Assembly (NCBI GenBank): GCA_019915015.1
Contig: JAHBBC010000001.1
Location: 1,550,001 to 1,614,000 of the forward strand
DNA length: 64,000 bases
Direction of reading: 5' to 3'
DNA from: Auriscalpium vulgare
Taxonomy: Eukaryota > Basidiomycota > Agaricomycetes > Russulales > Auriscalpiaceae
A program made the position numbers and the translations under genes. Below are positions 49,654 through 60,902 of this stretch, one piece after another. The notes below the pieces were generated by a model. The model ran no database searches and was not told the DNA's origin. It was given only the letters and a program-made list of their open reading frames with translations. Within the stretch, counting starts at the first letter, position 1. Every line of letters begins with the position of its first letter.

Positions 49654-52408
49654 ATGTCGTTGCCGATGCTCATCAACGGGGCCGATTGTGGCCCCATAAA
49701 TCCGCTGCAGGGGCTCGCGAAGACTCTTGACCAGGACCGCGGGCTGCAGCAGGTGCGTATAGCCTCATGCATGCAAGTGTACGCCTTCAAAGGCTGACAT
49801 AGGTGGACGCAGGACCACTTCAGTACTGGGCGCGCGGGCCCGTCGCGAGAGGTGCGCACACACCGTGTACGTTGGCACACGACCGTCCCTAACGCCGCAC
49901 ACAGGCATTCCGCTCCGAGCACGGCGCCGCGTCCCCCGGCTTTGCGCAGGACGCAGCGCACTTCTTCTCTGGAAACGCTGCGCCGCCGCTGCTTGCCGGC
50001 CCTGCCCCGTACGACGTCGCCGCGCTCCGGGACGCGCTGCCCGCACCCGCGCTGTCCATGGCCATGAACCAGCAACACATCAGGCAGCAGCGCCCGGCAG
50101 CCGCAGCGGGGCAGCCGCAGGTATCGTGGGCGGCGGACTTCCTCGTGCAGGTGCCGAAGGCCGCGGCGGGCCCGTCGCTCCGTGCGGAGAGTGCGCGCGT
50201 GGATGGGCCGCCGGGGCAGGTGGAGCAGAAGCTGGGCGTGTTTACCCCGCCGCGGCAAAGTACGTGTCCGTGCATCGTGTGGATCTCGTGGATCTCGTGG
50301 ACTAATCTCTGTCCGTCTGCAGTGTATCCGGCGCAGATGCCGATGTTCTCAATGAACCAGGTGCCGCAGCTGCGGACCCAGCATACGCCTCAGCCCGTGC
50401 AGCTCGACCGTAAGAGCTCTCCTCCGCACTCTACTTGAAAGCTCACTCTATTTGCCAGAGCACCTTTTGGAAAGAGCTTTCCTGTCTCACGAACCACCGG
50501 TGCAGGATCAGGCGCACCCCGCCCGCCCAGAAGACGCCGACGAACTGGCTCGCACAGCCGGGCTTGTCGTCGAGTCCGTGACACACGAGAAGAACCCAAA
50601 ATTCAAGAACAGCCAATTTTTGTCTCTGATGCGCGGCCTGCGGGACCGCACGGTGGTGGTAGAAGGCAACGACATGGTCACCAGCCATGGAGCACCCACG
50701 TCTCGTGCTGGCGCCGCAAGCGACGCCAAAGGCAAGGGCAGGCAGATGGAGCCCGAGGTACCCCTATCACGGCCGCTCTTCGTGCCCAGACCGCCGCCAA
50801 GCACCCTCACAACCGTACCCCGCGCAGCATCCCCCGTGGCGCAGTCGTCTCGTGTAGCCGTGGAGGAAGACCCCAACGACGCGTACTTCCGCGAGGACAA
50901 CGAGGACTACATCGCTTATTGGAATGCGCGCCATGCACCGCACACGGCCTCCGGGCAAGCGAGTCACTCTGACGCTGTGGCGGAGTGGGAACACCTCCAG
51001 GAGGACTGGGACGCTTTCGAGGCATCAACGACAGGCGTGCGGCCCGTCAGCGTGTACACTTTCCAGTCCGGGAATCCGTACCTCGTCGGCGACCGCACTC
51101 GCACACATACCCTCCACGGGGGAGAGCAGCGTCCCCAGTCGTTCTTCGAGGTAAGCTGTCGTCTCGCGCGCTGTATCTTCGGAGCCTTGACGCCTCTCTG
51201 CCCCTCAGAGCGTCCTCCAGCTCGAGGCGACTGTTCAGCGCGAGCCCACGAATTCACGCGCCTGGTACGAGCTCGGTGTGAAGCAGCAGGAGAACGAGCG
51301 CGAGAAACAGGCCATCCAGGCCTTGCGCAGGGCAATTGAACTGGATCCGGCCCACCTGCCCTCGTGGCTCGCCTTGGCCATCTCGCAGACGAACGAAGGC
51401 AATCGGCAGGGCACGTACGACGCCTTGCGAGAGTGGATCGGCCGAAACGACCGCTACCGCCCCGCGGTCGACGCATATAGCGCTGGTGCCGGGGGGGTCG
51501 ACTCCTTCGAGAGCATGATCGGTTGCCTTATTGGGATGGCCAGGAGCGAGGCGGGTGGCGAGGTGGACGCAGACATCCAAATAGCGCTCGCTGTGCTACT
51601 GAATACGAACGAGGTACATATGCTTTTCCGCCGTCCCCGATACCAGGCCGATACCCCTCTTATCTCGATCGCGTCAGCTGATGCACATCAATTTGATCCA
51701 GGACTACGCTAAGGCGCAAGATTGTTTCCGTGCCGCGCTGTCGGTACGGCCCGAAGTACGTCCATAATGGTTATCGACTGCAATCACGGCTGAGGCGCTT
51801 CATTTATCCAGGATTGGCTGCTGTACAACAGGGTCGGCGCCACGCTTGCCAACAGCGGCCAGGCGGAACAGGCGATCTCGTACTACTATCGCGCGCTGGA
51901 GATCAATCCCGCGTACATCAGGGCACGGTGAGTTCGGCATGGGCACATCGAGCTTGGAATCGGGCCTCGTCTCAGATCCATCCAGCGTATGGAGCCTGAC
52001 CCACTGACTTCACTAGGTTCAACCTCGGCATATCGTGCATAAATCTTCGGGTGCGTATACAACAGCGCATCGTTGCTGCCTCGGCGTTGACTTGATGTCG
52101 GCCTCCGCTCCAGAGATATGACGAGGCGGCGCAGCACATCCTCGACGCGCTCGTGCTACAAGACAGCGACAGGGTCCGAGGGTCCAACGACACACGGGGC
52201 GTCATATCGACAGCGCTGTGGGACAGCCTGAAGACAACGTGTTTGCACATGCAGCGCATAGACCTTGCAGCCATGTGCGACAGGCAGGATCTGGAAGGTA
52301 CGTGGGTGCCGAGGGCAGCGCCCGTCCTGGTGCCTCTGCCACAACGTTCCGAATCCCGCGGCCCATGCTGACCCACGCCTCTCAGGAATCCGGGTGCAGC
52401 TGGCATGA
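49654..52408 (+). CDS. PEX5: Peroxisomal targeting signal 1 receptor PEX5
   Basis: Eleven exons (49654-49752, 49813-49851, 49905-50259, 50323-50409, 50459-51150, 51209-51613, 51702-51755, 51812-51927, 52017-52050, 52114-52297, 52386-52408) splice in phase to 695 aa. PEX5 binds C-terminal SKL-type signals and cycles to the peroxisomal membrane. The N-terminus MSLPMLINGADCGPINPLQG carries the monoubiquitinated Cys (C12). A WxxxF-type PEX14-binding motif is at about residue 121 (WAADF), with further Trp motifs near EWEHLQEDWDAF. TPR repeats fill 425-695 (WYELGVKQQENE; ALRRAIELDPAHLPSWLALA; LYNRVGATLANSG; FNLGISCINLRRYDEAA). The end, CDRQDLEGIRVQLA, is spliced from a 23-nt exon. An alternative acceptor before DYAKAQD would insert eight residues. 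Confidence 0.96.
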
Positions 52409-53995
52409 GGGAGTATATCTCGTAGCTCATCTCCACAATGTGGCAGCTCCACGATACTAATATCATCGGGAGGGTATCGATCTGGATGCTCGTCGATACG
52501 ATCCGTACCAGGATTGTTGAAAATCGGGCGCGCCGAGTACCCGTCTGCCGCGAGCCCTTTTCGTCAGTTTCCGGAAGCCCGCACGGTATGCCGACATCAA
52601 CGTAGGGTGATATATAGTGCGACTCATGCCGTTCGGCGGAGGCGAGCCGCTGGCGGTGGGGCATGGCGGCGTCGGGTCTATGGCGGGCATGGCGGCAGGG
52701 GTGTTCTCAGGGGACCTCAGGAGCCCCTGAGTGACAGCCGTGCTGCGAAATGGAAACGCCTTGAATGCAAGCGACAATGGTACGCAGCTCAACGAGGCGT
52801 CGTGCCCGACCTTCGCGGGCAGGCTGCGAGCCACATCCACCAATTCCTTGCAGAACATCCCCGGGGCCACTGTGAATACAAGGCAAAGGTTTAGGCCTTA
52901 GGCTTGGTGGCAGGTGAAGCTGAGCTTTAATCGCGCAGGCTGGCGCTGTTTGATTTGTGTATTGGCGGTGGATTGCAACGAGAACGTTCCCTCAGATTCA
53001 GAAGCGGCGGTATCAACCACGCCTGATGTTAACATCTTGTTGTCTTCGAAGTGGCCGTCGAGACCGTCCGCGTGGGTTATTTAAACGAACAGTGATGTCA
53101 CGCTCATACGCATGGCGTAGAGTCGCCGTAGACTAGGACTTCCGGAAGACCGTCGTGCCGCCAAGGTACGTATGATTTTATATACTTACATAGACAATCA
53201 AGAACCGCATAGGTACCTCCGCGAGTGACTTGACGGGCAGAAGACAGTCGTTCTGCCGCGCACTTCGGAGGACTGCATACAATGTAAAAGTGGTTTATCC
53301 TAACACCGTCGTGACGGATCAAGTACTGTCGGGTGCAGCATCAGTTGCGGAAAGAGTGCATGCATCGCGGATTCGGCACGCGAGCATGCGATTGTACTCA
53401 GCCGGCCGAAAGACTGGCCGAGTGAAGTTGAGCGCACTTGGGTCTTATTTGACCAGGGCATCGCACAAGTAGTGTACCTTATCAGTTATAGTGCTTTCCA
53501 AAAAAAAACGAAGACACCTGTGCTGGCCACAAAATAGCGGTACTGGGTTTGACCCTACCGCACGGCCACAGGAAGGCGGTGTGGGGGCACCTCGCGTGCG
53601 CGGTGCCTTCAGGTCAACGCAAGCTCGGTCATTGGACAGTCGGGCATGTAAAATGGGGCTGGGGCTAGGGCTGTAAGAGTTCACCAGCACCAGCACTCCG
53701 GAGATGTGGATACAACGATTACACCTATGAATGTTATTTTCTTCATTATGAGGAATATCAAAACGACCCCAGCATACTGCAACTCCATCGGGACAAGGTC
53801 ATATGCCGTACAGCATGCTGCAAGCTGGGCGAGTTGCGACCCAAGTCAGCCTCGCTAGGCCCAATAGGTCAAACGGCGCGTCGGTCAGTGATGAACCGAA
53901 AGTACCTCGAGACATCGAGCTGCGTTGAACGATAACACCGACGGCTGTTCGTTTTAACGTGCACAAGTCGCAAGAGGGGAGAACGTGCTCACTGG
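52409..53995. other. Intergenic region, no gene seen
   Basis: About 1.6 kb between PEX5 (+) and the CDC26-like gene (-). Only short ORFs of no recognisable content, AT-rich patches and a poly-A run near 53500. Confidence 0.5.
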
Positions 53996-54250
53996 CTAGC
54001 GGAGTAGCCCCAACCGCTCGTCAGTCGACATCGCTCTGCGCGCCTTTTGGGCCTCTTCTGCGGCGACGTGCACGGCGGGCGCGGGCGCGGGCACGGGTGC
54101 GGGCACGGGTGCGGCCTTGTCTTTGCCTTTGCCGTTCGCGCTTGCGGAGGCGAGCGCGAGGCGTTCGGCTTTCTTGCGGGCGACGAGGATGCGGATGTCG
54201 TGGACGTCTGCGTCGCTCATGGCGATGAGCGTGGGGTCGCGTCGGATCAT
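53996..54250 (-). CDS. APC/C subunit CDC26-like (APC12) small protein
   Basis: Intronless frame of 84 aa starting at the ATG at 54250. The first residues, MIRRDPTLIAMSDADVHDIR, follow the CDC26 pattern (M-hydrophobic-RR-PT-I...D-hydrophobic), whose N-terminus inserts into the TPR groove of CDC16/Apc6 to stabilise the anaphase-promoting complex. A helix with basic residues (LVARKKAERLAL) follows, then a Pro/Ala/Val low-complexity stretch and a C-terminal DERLGLLR. The open frame continues upstream, but the CDC26-like Met and the divergent PRA1 start 169 bp away favour this start. Assignment rests on a short motif only. Confidence 0.6.
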   Translation of the reverse strand: MIRRDPTLIAMSDADVHDIRILVARKKAERLALASASANGKGKDKAAPVPAPVPAPAPAVHVAAEEAQKARRAMSTDERLGLLR

Positions 54251-54419
54251 GGTGGGGTGCGCTGCGCAGTGAGCGGAGGACAAAAGGCGTGCTGCGGCGC
54301 AGGGCCACAATAGGAATAAACACACGTGTCGCGCGCGCCGCTTACTGGCACTCACTTTTCTGCTCCCCTCATACCCACATACCTCCACCTCCCCCTTGTC
54401 CTTTGCAAAACACATTCCC
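54251..54419. promoter_or_regulatory. Divergent promoter, CDC26-like / PRA1
   Basis: 169 bp between divergent start codons, with a CT-rich tract just before the PRA1 ATG. Confidence 0.45.
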
Positions 54420-55211
54420 ATGGAGACCGCTCTGCGCGTCGTCGACACCGTCAAGTCGTTCCGCGTGCGTATTCGCTTCGGCTGCCCTCACGCGCGAGCC
54501 TGACCGGCCTTGGCAGGAAACCCGCCTCAGCGCACTCCGGCCCCCAAACGAGTTCTTCGATGTCAACCGCCTCTCACGGCCAGCCGATATGAACACCGCT
54601 GTCACGGTGCGCACACGTCATGTTGCTGCAGGCCTCAGCTAACCGTCCAACTCGCAGCGGATATCATACAACACCCGCTACTTCTCTGGTATGCACGCGC
54701 ACATGTGTCCTATCATCGGGCTGCCGCTGACCGGGTGGCCATCTGACAGGCAACTACGGCCTTATCGTCGCCGTGCTCGCCGTCTACGCTCTGTGAGTCC
54801 GGTCCTGGCCATCTGCATCAGGGCGGGCGCTCATTCCATGGCCTAGCATCACCAACCCGCTCCTGCTCATCTCCCTCGGTTTCCTCATCGGCGGCTTTGC
54901 CGCCATTAACAAGTGGGGTGCGTGGCCCTGTTCCATGCCCCCGCCGATCGCCGCGCCACCCGCTGCCGTATCCTACATGCTGACCTGCCGCCGCAGCGCC
55001 CGAGCCCATGCAAGTAGGCGAACATGTGGTCACGCAGAAGAGCCTGTACACGGGGCTCTTCGTCATCGGGCTGCCGCTGCTGTGGTGGTCGTCGCCGCTG
55101 GGCACGTTCTTCTGGCTCGTCGGCGCGTCGGGCGTGCTCATCCTCGCGCACGCGTGCATCATCGAGCCGGGCATCGAGAGCGAGTACACGAGCGCGCAGG
55201 AGACGGTGTAG
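54420..55211 (+). CDS. PRA1-family prenylated Rab acceptor (Yip3-like)
   Basis: Six exons (54420-54464, 54517-54606, 54658-54688, 54750-54792, 54847-54917, 54997-55211) splice in phase to 164 aa, the usual PRA1 size. It contains the family's RPPNEFFDVNRLSRPADMNT and ISYNTRYFSGNYGLI blocks, then two hydrophobic hairpins (LIVAVLAVYALITNPLLLIS-type and LFVIGLPLLWWSSPLGTFFW). PRA1/Yip3 proteins sit in ER/Golgi membranes and act on prenylated Rab GTPases during vesicle transport. The cytosolic tail ends in acidic residues. Confidence 0.9.
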
Positions 55212-55798
55212 GCTGGCGGCGCGATCTGCTATCTAGACAGATAAATTATGCGGGAGCCGCAGAAGTCCGCTGCGCACGCAGAGAGTGCGGCTTCTAGGCT
55301 GACTTGGGTTTCGAGAATACAATTGGCGCGCGTCTCTGGATGAACTCCGTCCGAGTCTTGGCGATGTGCGCTCGCTGATTTCTGTGTACGCCGTGGTGGG
55401 GGCCTCAGGCGCTGGCGCAAAGAATGCAAGTTTGTTTGTTCATGTTTATACTGATTTCGATTGTTACTTTTGCTGTAATTGTACTTACAAGGTTACGGAC
55501 GAGCGAATTAACGGACGTACAACGTATCGTACAAGGTCCTAGCAGCGCGCCTCACCAGGCGGCACGATGCATCCCAGGAGAAAATACCATAACGCGTGAT
55601 GATGCAAAGGGTGAAGAAAAAGCAAGGGGAAGATGGCAGGGTAGGTGCGGGAGGGGTGTGAGTGGAAGTGGAGGGGCAATGCGGCGGGTGTGCGGGGCTG
55701 GGGATCCATTGAAGTAGAGTTTGCGGAACACGGGAACGAGGAGGATAAAGATAACTAGACGGCGCAGGGCAAAGAAACGTAACACAGGGCCGGGGCGT
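55212..55798. other. Convergent 3' intergenic region
   Basis: About 590 bp between PRA1 (+) and the ERT1-like gene (-). No supported exon. Confidence 0.5.
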
Positions 55799-57728
55799 CT
55801 ATAGAAGGGGCAGCCATTGACCTGCGTCAAGAAGGAAGGGTCAGCGACCGGAGACAGACGCAGGCAGTGGGCGGGGCAGACATACCGATAACGAGGCTGG
55901 GAAGGTCGAAGATGTCTCTCCGGATGTGGAAGCAGAACGTGACGGGCACGGGCGCGCCGCTGGGCTTGAGCAGCACACAGTGCGAGTACACCGACTGCGT
56001 CGTGTTCTCGAACGCGTGCGTGGCGAAGTTCTCCCAGTACTCGACGACGGACTGGTTCTCGAAGAGCTCCCAGATGTACTTGCGCGTGCCGAGCAGCTCC
56101 TCCTTGGTCCACTCGGTGAGCATGCAGAACTCCGGGCCAACGAGGCATATCTCGCCCGTGCGTCGCCAGACGACCGTGGGCGTGCCGCTGAATGAGATAA
56201 GCTTGTTGAGCTCCTGCAGACATGCCGAAGTGAGTGAGCCACGGCGCGCTGCGGGGAGTGTGGCATGGGAACGTACGATGATGGACCGCTGCACGCATTT
56301 CTCGACAAAGACCTCGTCCTCTTCCGTCAAAGGCATTTGCAGCGCAATGAGTGATGGCCGGAATATTGCGAGCGCGCGGACGATGCGCAAGATGTCATTC
56401 TTCTCGAACCTGATCACATCAGATCAGGATCTCGCGCAATCACGGAAGCGCCGGGGTACCGAGCTCACCGTAGTGGTAGCATCTTCATGAGGTAGTGGTA
56501 GCCCTCCGTGTAGTCGTACGGCTTGGTGACGCTGCCGTAGACCTCGTCCGCGTTCTTGGGCACCATCTCGAGGGCGCTGCCGGACGAAAAGGACGACATG
56601 GCCGCAGTGCGCAGGAGGGCAGCAGTGTCGAGGGCACTGGGGCCAAACACGTAAGTCGAGTCCGTCGTGGACGGCGGCCAGCGCGGCGCAAGCGGGTGCG
56701 CCCCGTGCACCGGGGACGGCGGCGGAGGGACGTACGAGTGAGTCGGCAGCACAGGCGATGCGAGCAGGCTCCGCGGATCGAGGTGGGTCGAGGGGCCGCC
56801 AAAGGATTGGGTGAGGAGGGCCATGTCGCTGGGATCGAAGACGTCGCCGGCGGACCCGAGGCCGGCTGGTGAGAACACGCTGGGTTCGGCAGAGGCCCAG
56901 GACGAGGAGAAGTCGTGGGATGCGGTGGCGGAGAAGGGGTGTGCGGACGGCGGCGGGGAGTTGCTGCTATGTGACTCTGGGGAGGGGTTCCCGAGGATGG
57001 CGGAGAGGATGGAGTACTCGAGATTGGCGGCTTCTGAGCCGAAGGGGAAGGATGGGTCGAAGGGGACGTTGAACATGGGGTCATCCGGGGAGAAACCCTC
57101 TGAAGGGGGGATTAGCTCCTGAAGGCACGGGCATAATGGAAAGTGCTAACCGGGAAGCCTGGGAGTCGGTGTTTGTACGGGGGGATCGGAAGGGGGCGCA
57201 GCCGACTTTTGTTTCTTGAGTTGTTCTTTGGACACGCATTGGGAATTGGACAATACCGCGGGTGGACATATGAAGCACATACCTAACTCGTCCTCATCCA
57301 GAAGGTACTTTGCGCGTTTGCGGTGGCCCTCGACGCACGAGTCTGCCATCCCGCGCTTAGTGCAGCGCTGACACGGACGCGCTGTACGGCATGTGAGAGG
57401 TGAGCGGGGGGGGAGGGCGATGGGGGGACGCACAATCATCGCAAGTGAGGTGGGCCTTCTGGCAGTGGACGCAGGCGCGGGTGGCCTTCTTTTTCTTCTG
57501 GCTGTCCTTCTTTGCTTGTGCGGAGTCGGGGGAGTCGGATGGGGGCGCGTCTGAGCGACGACGCTTGTTGGGGGCGGGGGGCGCGGGTGCGACGCGCTTG
57601 AGGACGGGGTCCGAGGATGGGCCGGGGCGGTCGAGCTGGGGGTGGAGGCGGGCGTCGAGGGCGTCGTGGACGAGGGCGGCGGGGTTGACTGCGAGGGCGG
57701 GGGGATGGGACTGGTGGACGGCGGCCAT
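55799..57728 (-). CDS. Zn2Cys6-PAS transcription factor, ERT1/AcuK/AcuM type
   Basis: Seven exons (57728-57434, 57381-57283, 57225-57151, 57099-56469, 56409-56277, 56213-55886, 55821-55799) splice in phase to 527 aa. The binuclear cluster [21 protein letters not shown], interrupted by intron 1, has the spacing and AHLTCDD signature of ERT1/AcuK/AcuM regulators of gluconeogenesis and non-fermentable carbon use. A Lys/Gln helix, the conserved [19 protein letters not shown] block and an extended linker follow. The C-terminal PAS domain ([37 protein letters not shown]) ends in GQWLPLL. It is divergent to MTQ1. Confidence 0.92.
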
Positions 57729-57975
57729 GAGGAGCGGATGGGACGGACGGTGTGTTGGGGGGAGCGGTGGTGGTGGAGGGACGGTGCGTTCTAGGCAGTA
57801 TATAAAGGAGGGTGCGACGCGACGAGGCGACTGTGATCGGCCCTGGCACGAGCGAGGCAAGCAGCGCCCGGTCCCGCGGTCCGTCCGCCTCACCTCGCGC
57901 CCCCGGAACCCCGTCGATCTGCCTCGCCCGCCTTCGGTCCTGCCTTCCGGTCGTCGCGGTCCCCCCTCTCGGCCC
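57729..57975. promoter_or_regulatory. Divergent promoter, ERT1-like / MTQ1, with TATA element
   Basis: 247 bp between divergent start codons. A TATATAAA element at 57799-57806 lies 71 bp from the ERT1-like ATG and 170 bp from the MTQ1 ATG, so it could serve either gene. Confidence 0.45.
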
Positions 57976-58939
57976 ATGCGCCTCCTCCGCGCCCTCCAGC
58001 AGGCCATCGGCCCAGCCAGCGCACACAACGAGCTCAGGTGGATGAGGCGTGCTATCGCTGCATCCCCCGCCCCCGCCCCCGACCTCGACACCATGGTCGC
58101 CAGGCGCGTCGCCGGCGAGCCCCTCCAGTACATCCTCGGTATGTGTCTCCCTCCCTCCCCCCTCCCCACCGTCCTTCACACACACGTATCTAGGCGCGCA
58201 GCCCTTCGGCCCCCTCATGCTGCATGTCCGCCCCCCGGTCCTCATCCCGCGCCCAGAGACGGAGGACTGGGCATTGCGCCTCGCAAGCGCGTTCCCACCG
58301 CCGCCGGGCGTGACCGGGATGCGCGTTCAACGCGCCCTCGACCTGTGCACGGGGTCCGCCTGCATCCCGCTGCTGCTCTGCGCAGAGCGGCCCCCGGGCA
58401 CCCTGCATGCCGTTGCCGTCGACACTTCCGATGCCGCCCTCGCGCTCGCCCGCGACAACGCCCGCGCCTGCGCCGTCCCCTGCGCCACCGACGCACGACG
58501 TCATATCCCGCCCGAAAACACAAACACCCTCGCGCTCCTCCGTGCCGACGTCCTCGACACGGCGGCCCTCGCGGCGGCCCTGCGCCCGCACGGCCCGTTC
58601 GACCTGCTCACCGCCAACCCGCCGTACATCACGCGTGCCGAGTATGCCGAGCTCCCGCCGTCCGTGCGCGACTGGGAGGACCCTGCCGCGCTGCTCGGCG
58701 ACCTCCCTGCCGCGCCGCCGAGCGGCGGGCTTGCGTTCTACCACGCCATCGCGGCGCTGCTCGCGCGCGGCGACGTGCTGCGTGCCGGCGGCTGGCTCGC
58801 GCTGGAGGTCGGCGCGGGGCAGGCGCGCGCGGTGGCGGCGGTCGTGGGCGCGGCGCTGGCCGGCGCGAGCGAGACGCAGATCTGGCACGATCCGTGGGGA
58901 AAGGAACGTGTGGTCGTTGCGCATGGTGCGCGACGCTAG
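57976..58939 (+). CDS. MTQ1: HemK/PrmC-type glutamine methyltransferase (mitochondrial MTQ1-like)
   Basis: Two exons (57976-58138, 58194-58939) splice in phase 1 across a 55-nt intron to 302 aa. The enzyme N5-methylates the Gln of the GGQ motif in release factors using S-adenosylmethionine. An N-terminal PrmC helical domain ends in GEPLQYILGAQPFG. The Rossmann core shows IPRPETEDW, the SAM loop DLCTGSACIPL, an acidic strand end in AVAVDTSDAAL and the catalytic NPPY in LLTANPPYITRAEY (about residue 195). Single-copy family members of this type with a basic N-terminus are the mitochondrial enzyme MTQ1; MTQ2 lacks the PrmC N-terminal domain. Confidence 0.9.
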
Positions 58940-60902
58940 CGGACCATGTGTGCACGTAGGATTGGAAATGACGCATAAATGTATCGCGTCGGGATCGCGA
59001 TTCGCGAGCGCGATGACTAGATGCGCGGGTGTCCCTTCGCCCGCGGGCACGGTGCGTGCATGCACGTGACGTGCCGCGTCGGCAGCGCCCTCTCTCTGGC
59101 CGCGCCGAGGGCCCGTCCCCCTGACAAGGCGCACTGAAATGCGTCAGGAGGTTTGTCGGGATTTGTGTCACCGCCAGCCCTATCATCAGGCGTTCGGGCC
59201 GCGTCCCAACAGACGCCGCATAATTAAGGCAGCAGAGCAAAGGATCGTGATGGCGTCTGGGCCACTGCTCGCGCCGGACATCCTGATACCGTAACATATC
59301 AGATTCAGAAGGCTGCCCATCGTCGTGCACGGTCCGAAGGCCTGCGCGCGCCCACACAGCTGCCCCACGCTCTGCCGTCATGATGCAACGCTTTGTGCAG
59401 TGGCGCACTACCGCGCAGCCCGCAACGTCCGGGGCAGTGACCCGGTGTACCCGCGTCGAGAACAAACATCTGCGGGAAGAACAACGAACGCCGCTATCAC
59501 CAGTCTGAGACGTTTCACGACGCGCCCTTCATGCGGGACGCCGGGGGGACCCCCAGGCCACGACTGTTGCTTCTCATGTCGCGGGCAGCCGGGACGCAGC
59601 TGTGGTGTGGGGGCAGCCTGCAGGCGCGATAGCTGGGGCGCGTCGCATCAGCGCGTGGCAGTCGAGCTTGCCAGGCCGCGGCCGCGGGTTTACGCTCGGG
59701 CGCACGGACCACCTGCCCTCTCGCTCGCCGACGCGCGAGAGTGGCTGCCTGCGCGTATTCTGCGTCGCCGCGCGTGAAACCCACCGCGAATAGACGTCTG
59801 TGTGTCGTCCCGCTGCGTGGGGCTAAAGCCTATAACAGGACGATCCAGCCAGCGATTCACCGGTGAGACGGGGCGCCGGCGGGGCCGCGGCTTCGATTCG
59901 CACGGCGCAGTCGTTCTATGCTGGGTGCGGTGACGCTGGGTCTCGGATGTCGGTGCGCGTCGCCTGCGCGGTATCGAGTTGTGGCTAAGATGACAGCAGT
60001 CATAGGCTATCACCTGCCGGAGACGAGGCATGCATAGCCAGCGCTCAACGCACTTGGACGACGAGATGAACTTGAACTTGACTTGAAATGCTCGCCAACG
60101 CGACCGCCGCCTCATCTCGTCGACGAGCCGATCGGGAAACTCCCCCGCTGGCTGTGCGCGTGGTTGCCCAAATCGCAATGAGTCCGAGGACGCCGGCACG
60201 CCAACAGTCAACAAAGAGCAGTTGATCTAGTGGCCGATGTCTGCTCGCCGGCGCTTCAAGGCATCAACCAACCAGCGAGCTCCGTTTGCTTACCACGCAG
60301 GGCCGGTCGCGTGACTCATAGTCAGCCAAGTGCGAGTGCTGACGGAGTCGGGGCGAGCTCCTGTGTATCCTGTATCCCCTTGCGCACGTGCATGCGGGGG
60401 CGCCTCAGGGGCCGCGGCGGAGGGCGCGCACTGCCGCCGTGAAGTGGATCGCGCGATGCGGGAGAGGATTACCCGCGCGGGCGGGTTTGGACGCCGGGGG
60501 GACGACGGGGCAGTCTGGTCGCCGGCGGCTGTTCCTGTCTCATCTTCATATCATCGCAGAGCTCTTGGCGAGACGGCAGCGGGCGGCACACTGGGCCACC
60601 GGAGACGCCGGCCCGACCCGTGGGGACAGTGCGCCGTTGGCAGCGAGTCGCCACAGGACCCCCGTAACTCACGCCAGGGGTATGATTTTCGCACGGTAGC
60701 TAGACGGCGCTTTGCGCCGGAAGCTCTGAGGGGTCTGAGGTAGCTGGGGGCTAGAATTTGGGGCAAAAGTATGATCCTGATGGTGGTAGTTAGGGGCGCG
60801 GTGAACCGATGTCTGATCACAGAGGTAGTTGGACTAAGTACTGGCGGCAGAAGATTTTGACCCCATAATTACCGGTATAATTCGTACAAGTTGAGACATT
60901 AG
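58940..60902. other. Intergenic region, no gene seen
   Basis: About 1.95 kb. ORFs are short and GC-biased with no recognisable content. The last 200 bp may contain an upstream exon of the protease-like gene that follows, but none could be fixed. Confidence 0.45.

Noticed and set aside
51614..51701. Alternative PEX5 acceptor adding eight residues before DYAKAQD
   Set aside because: In frame, but the TPR spacing of known PEX5 proteins leaves no room for the extra residues; noted only as a possible variant.
53930..54455. Longer 152-aa minus-strand frame ending in the CDC26-like protein
   Set aside because: The upstream 68 residues cross the divergent promoter and the PRA1 start; the internal Met at 54250 fits the family.
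58190..59134. 314-codon minus-strand open frame
   Set aside because: Antisense to MTQ1, whose sense strand has a complete methyltransferase domain.
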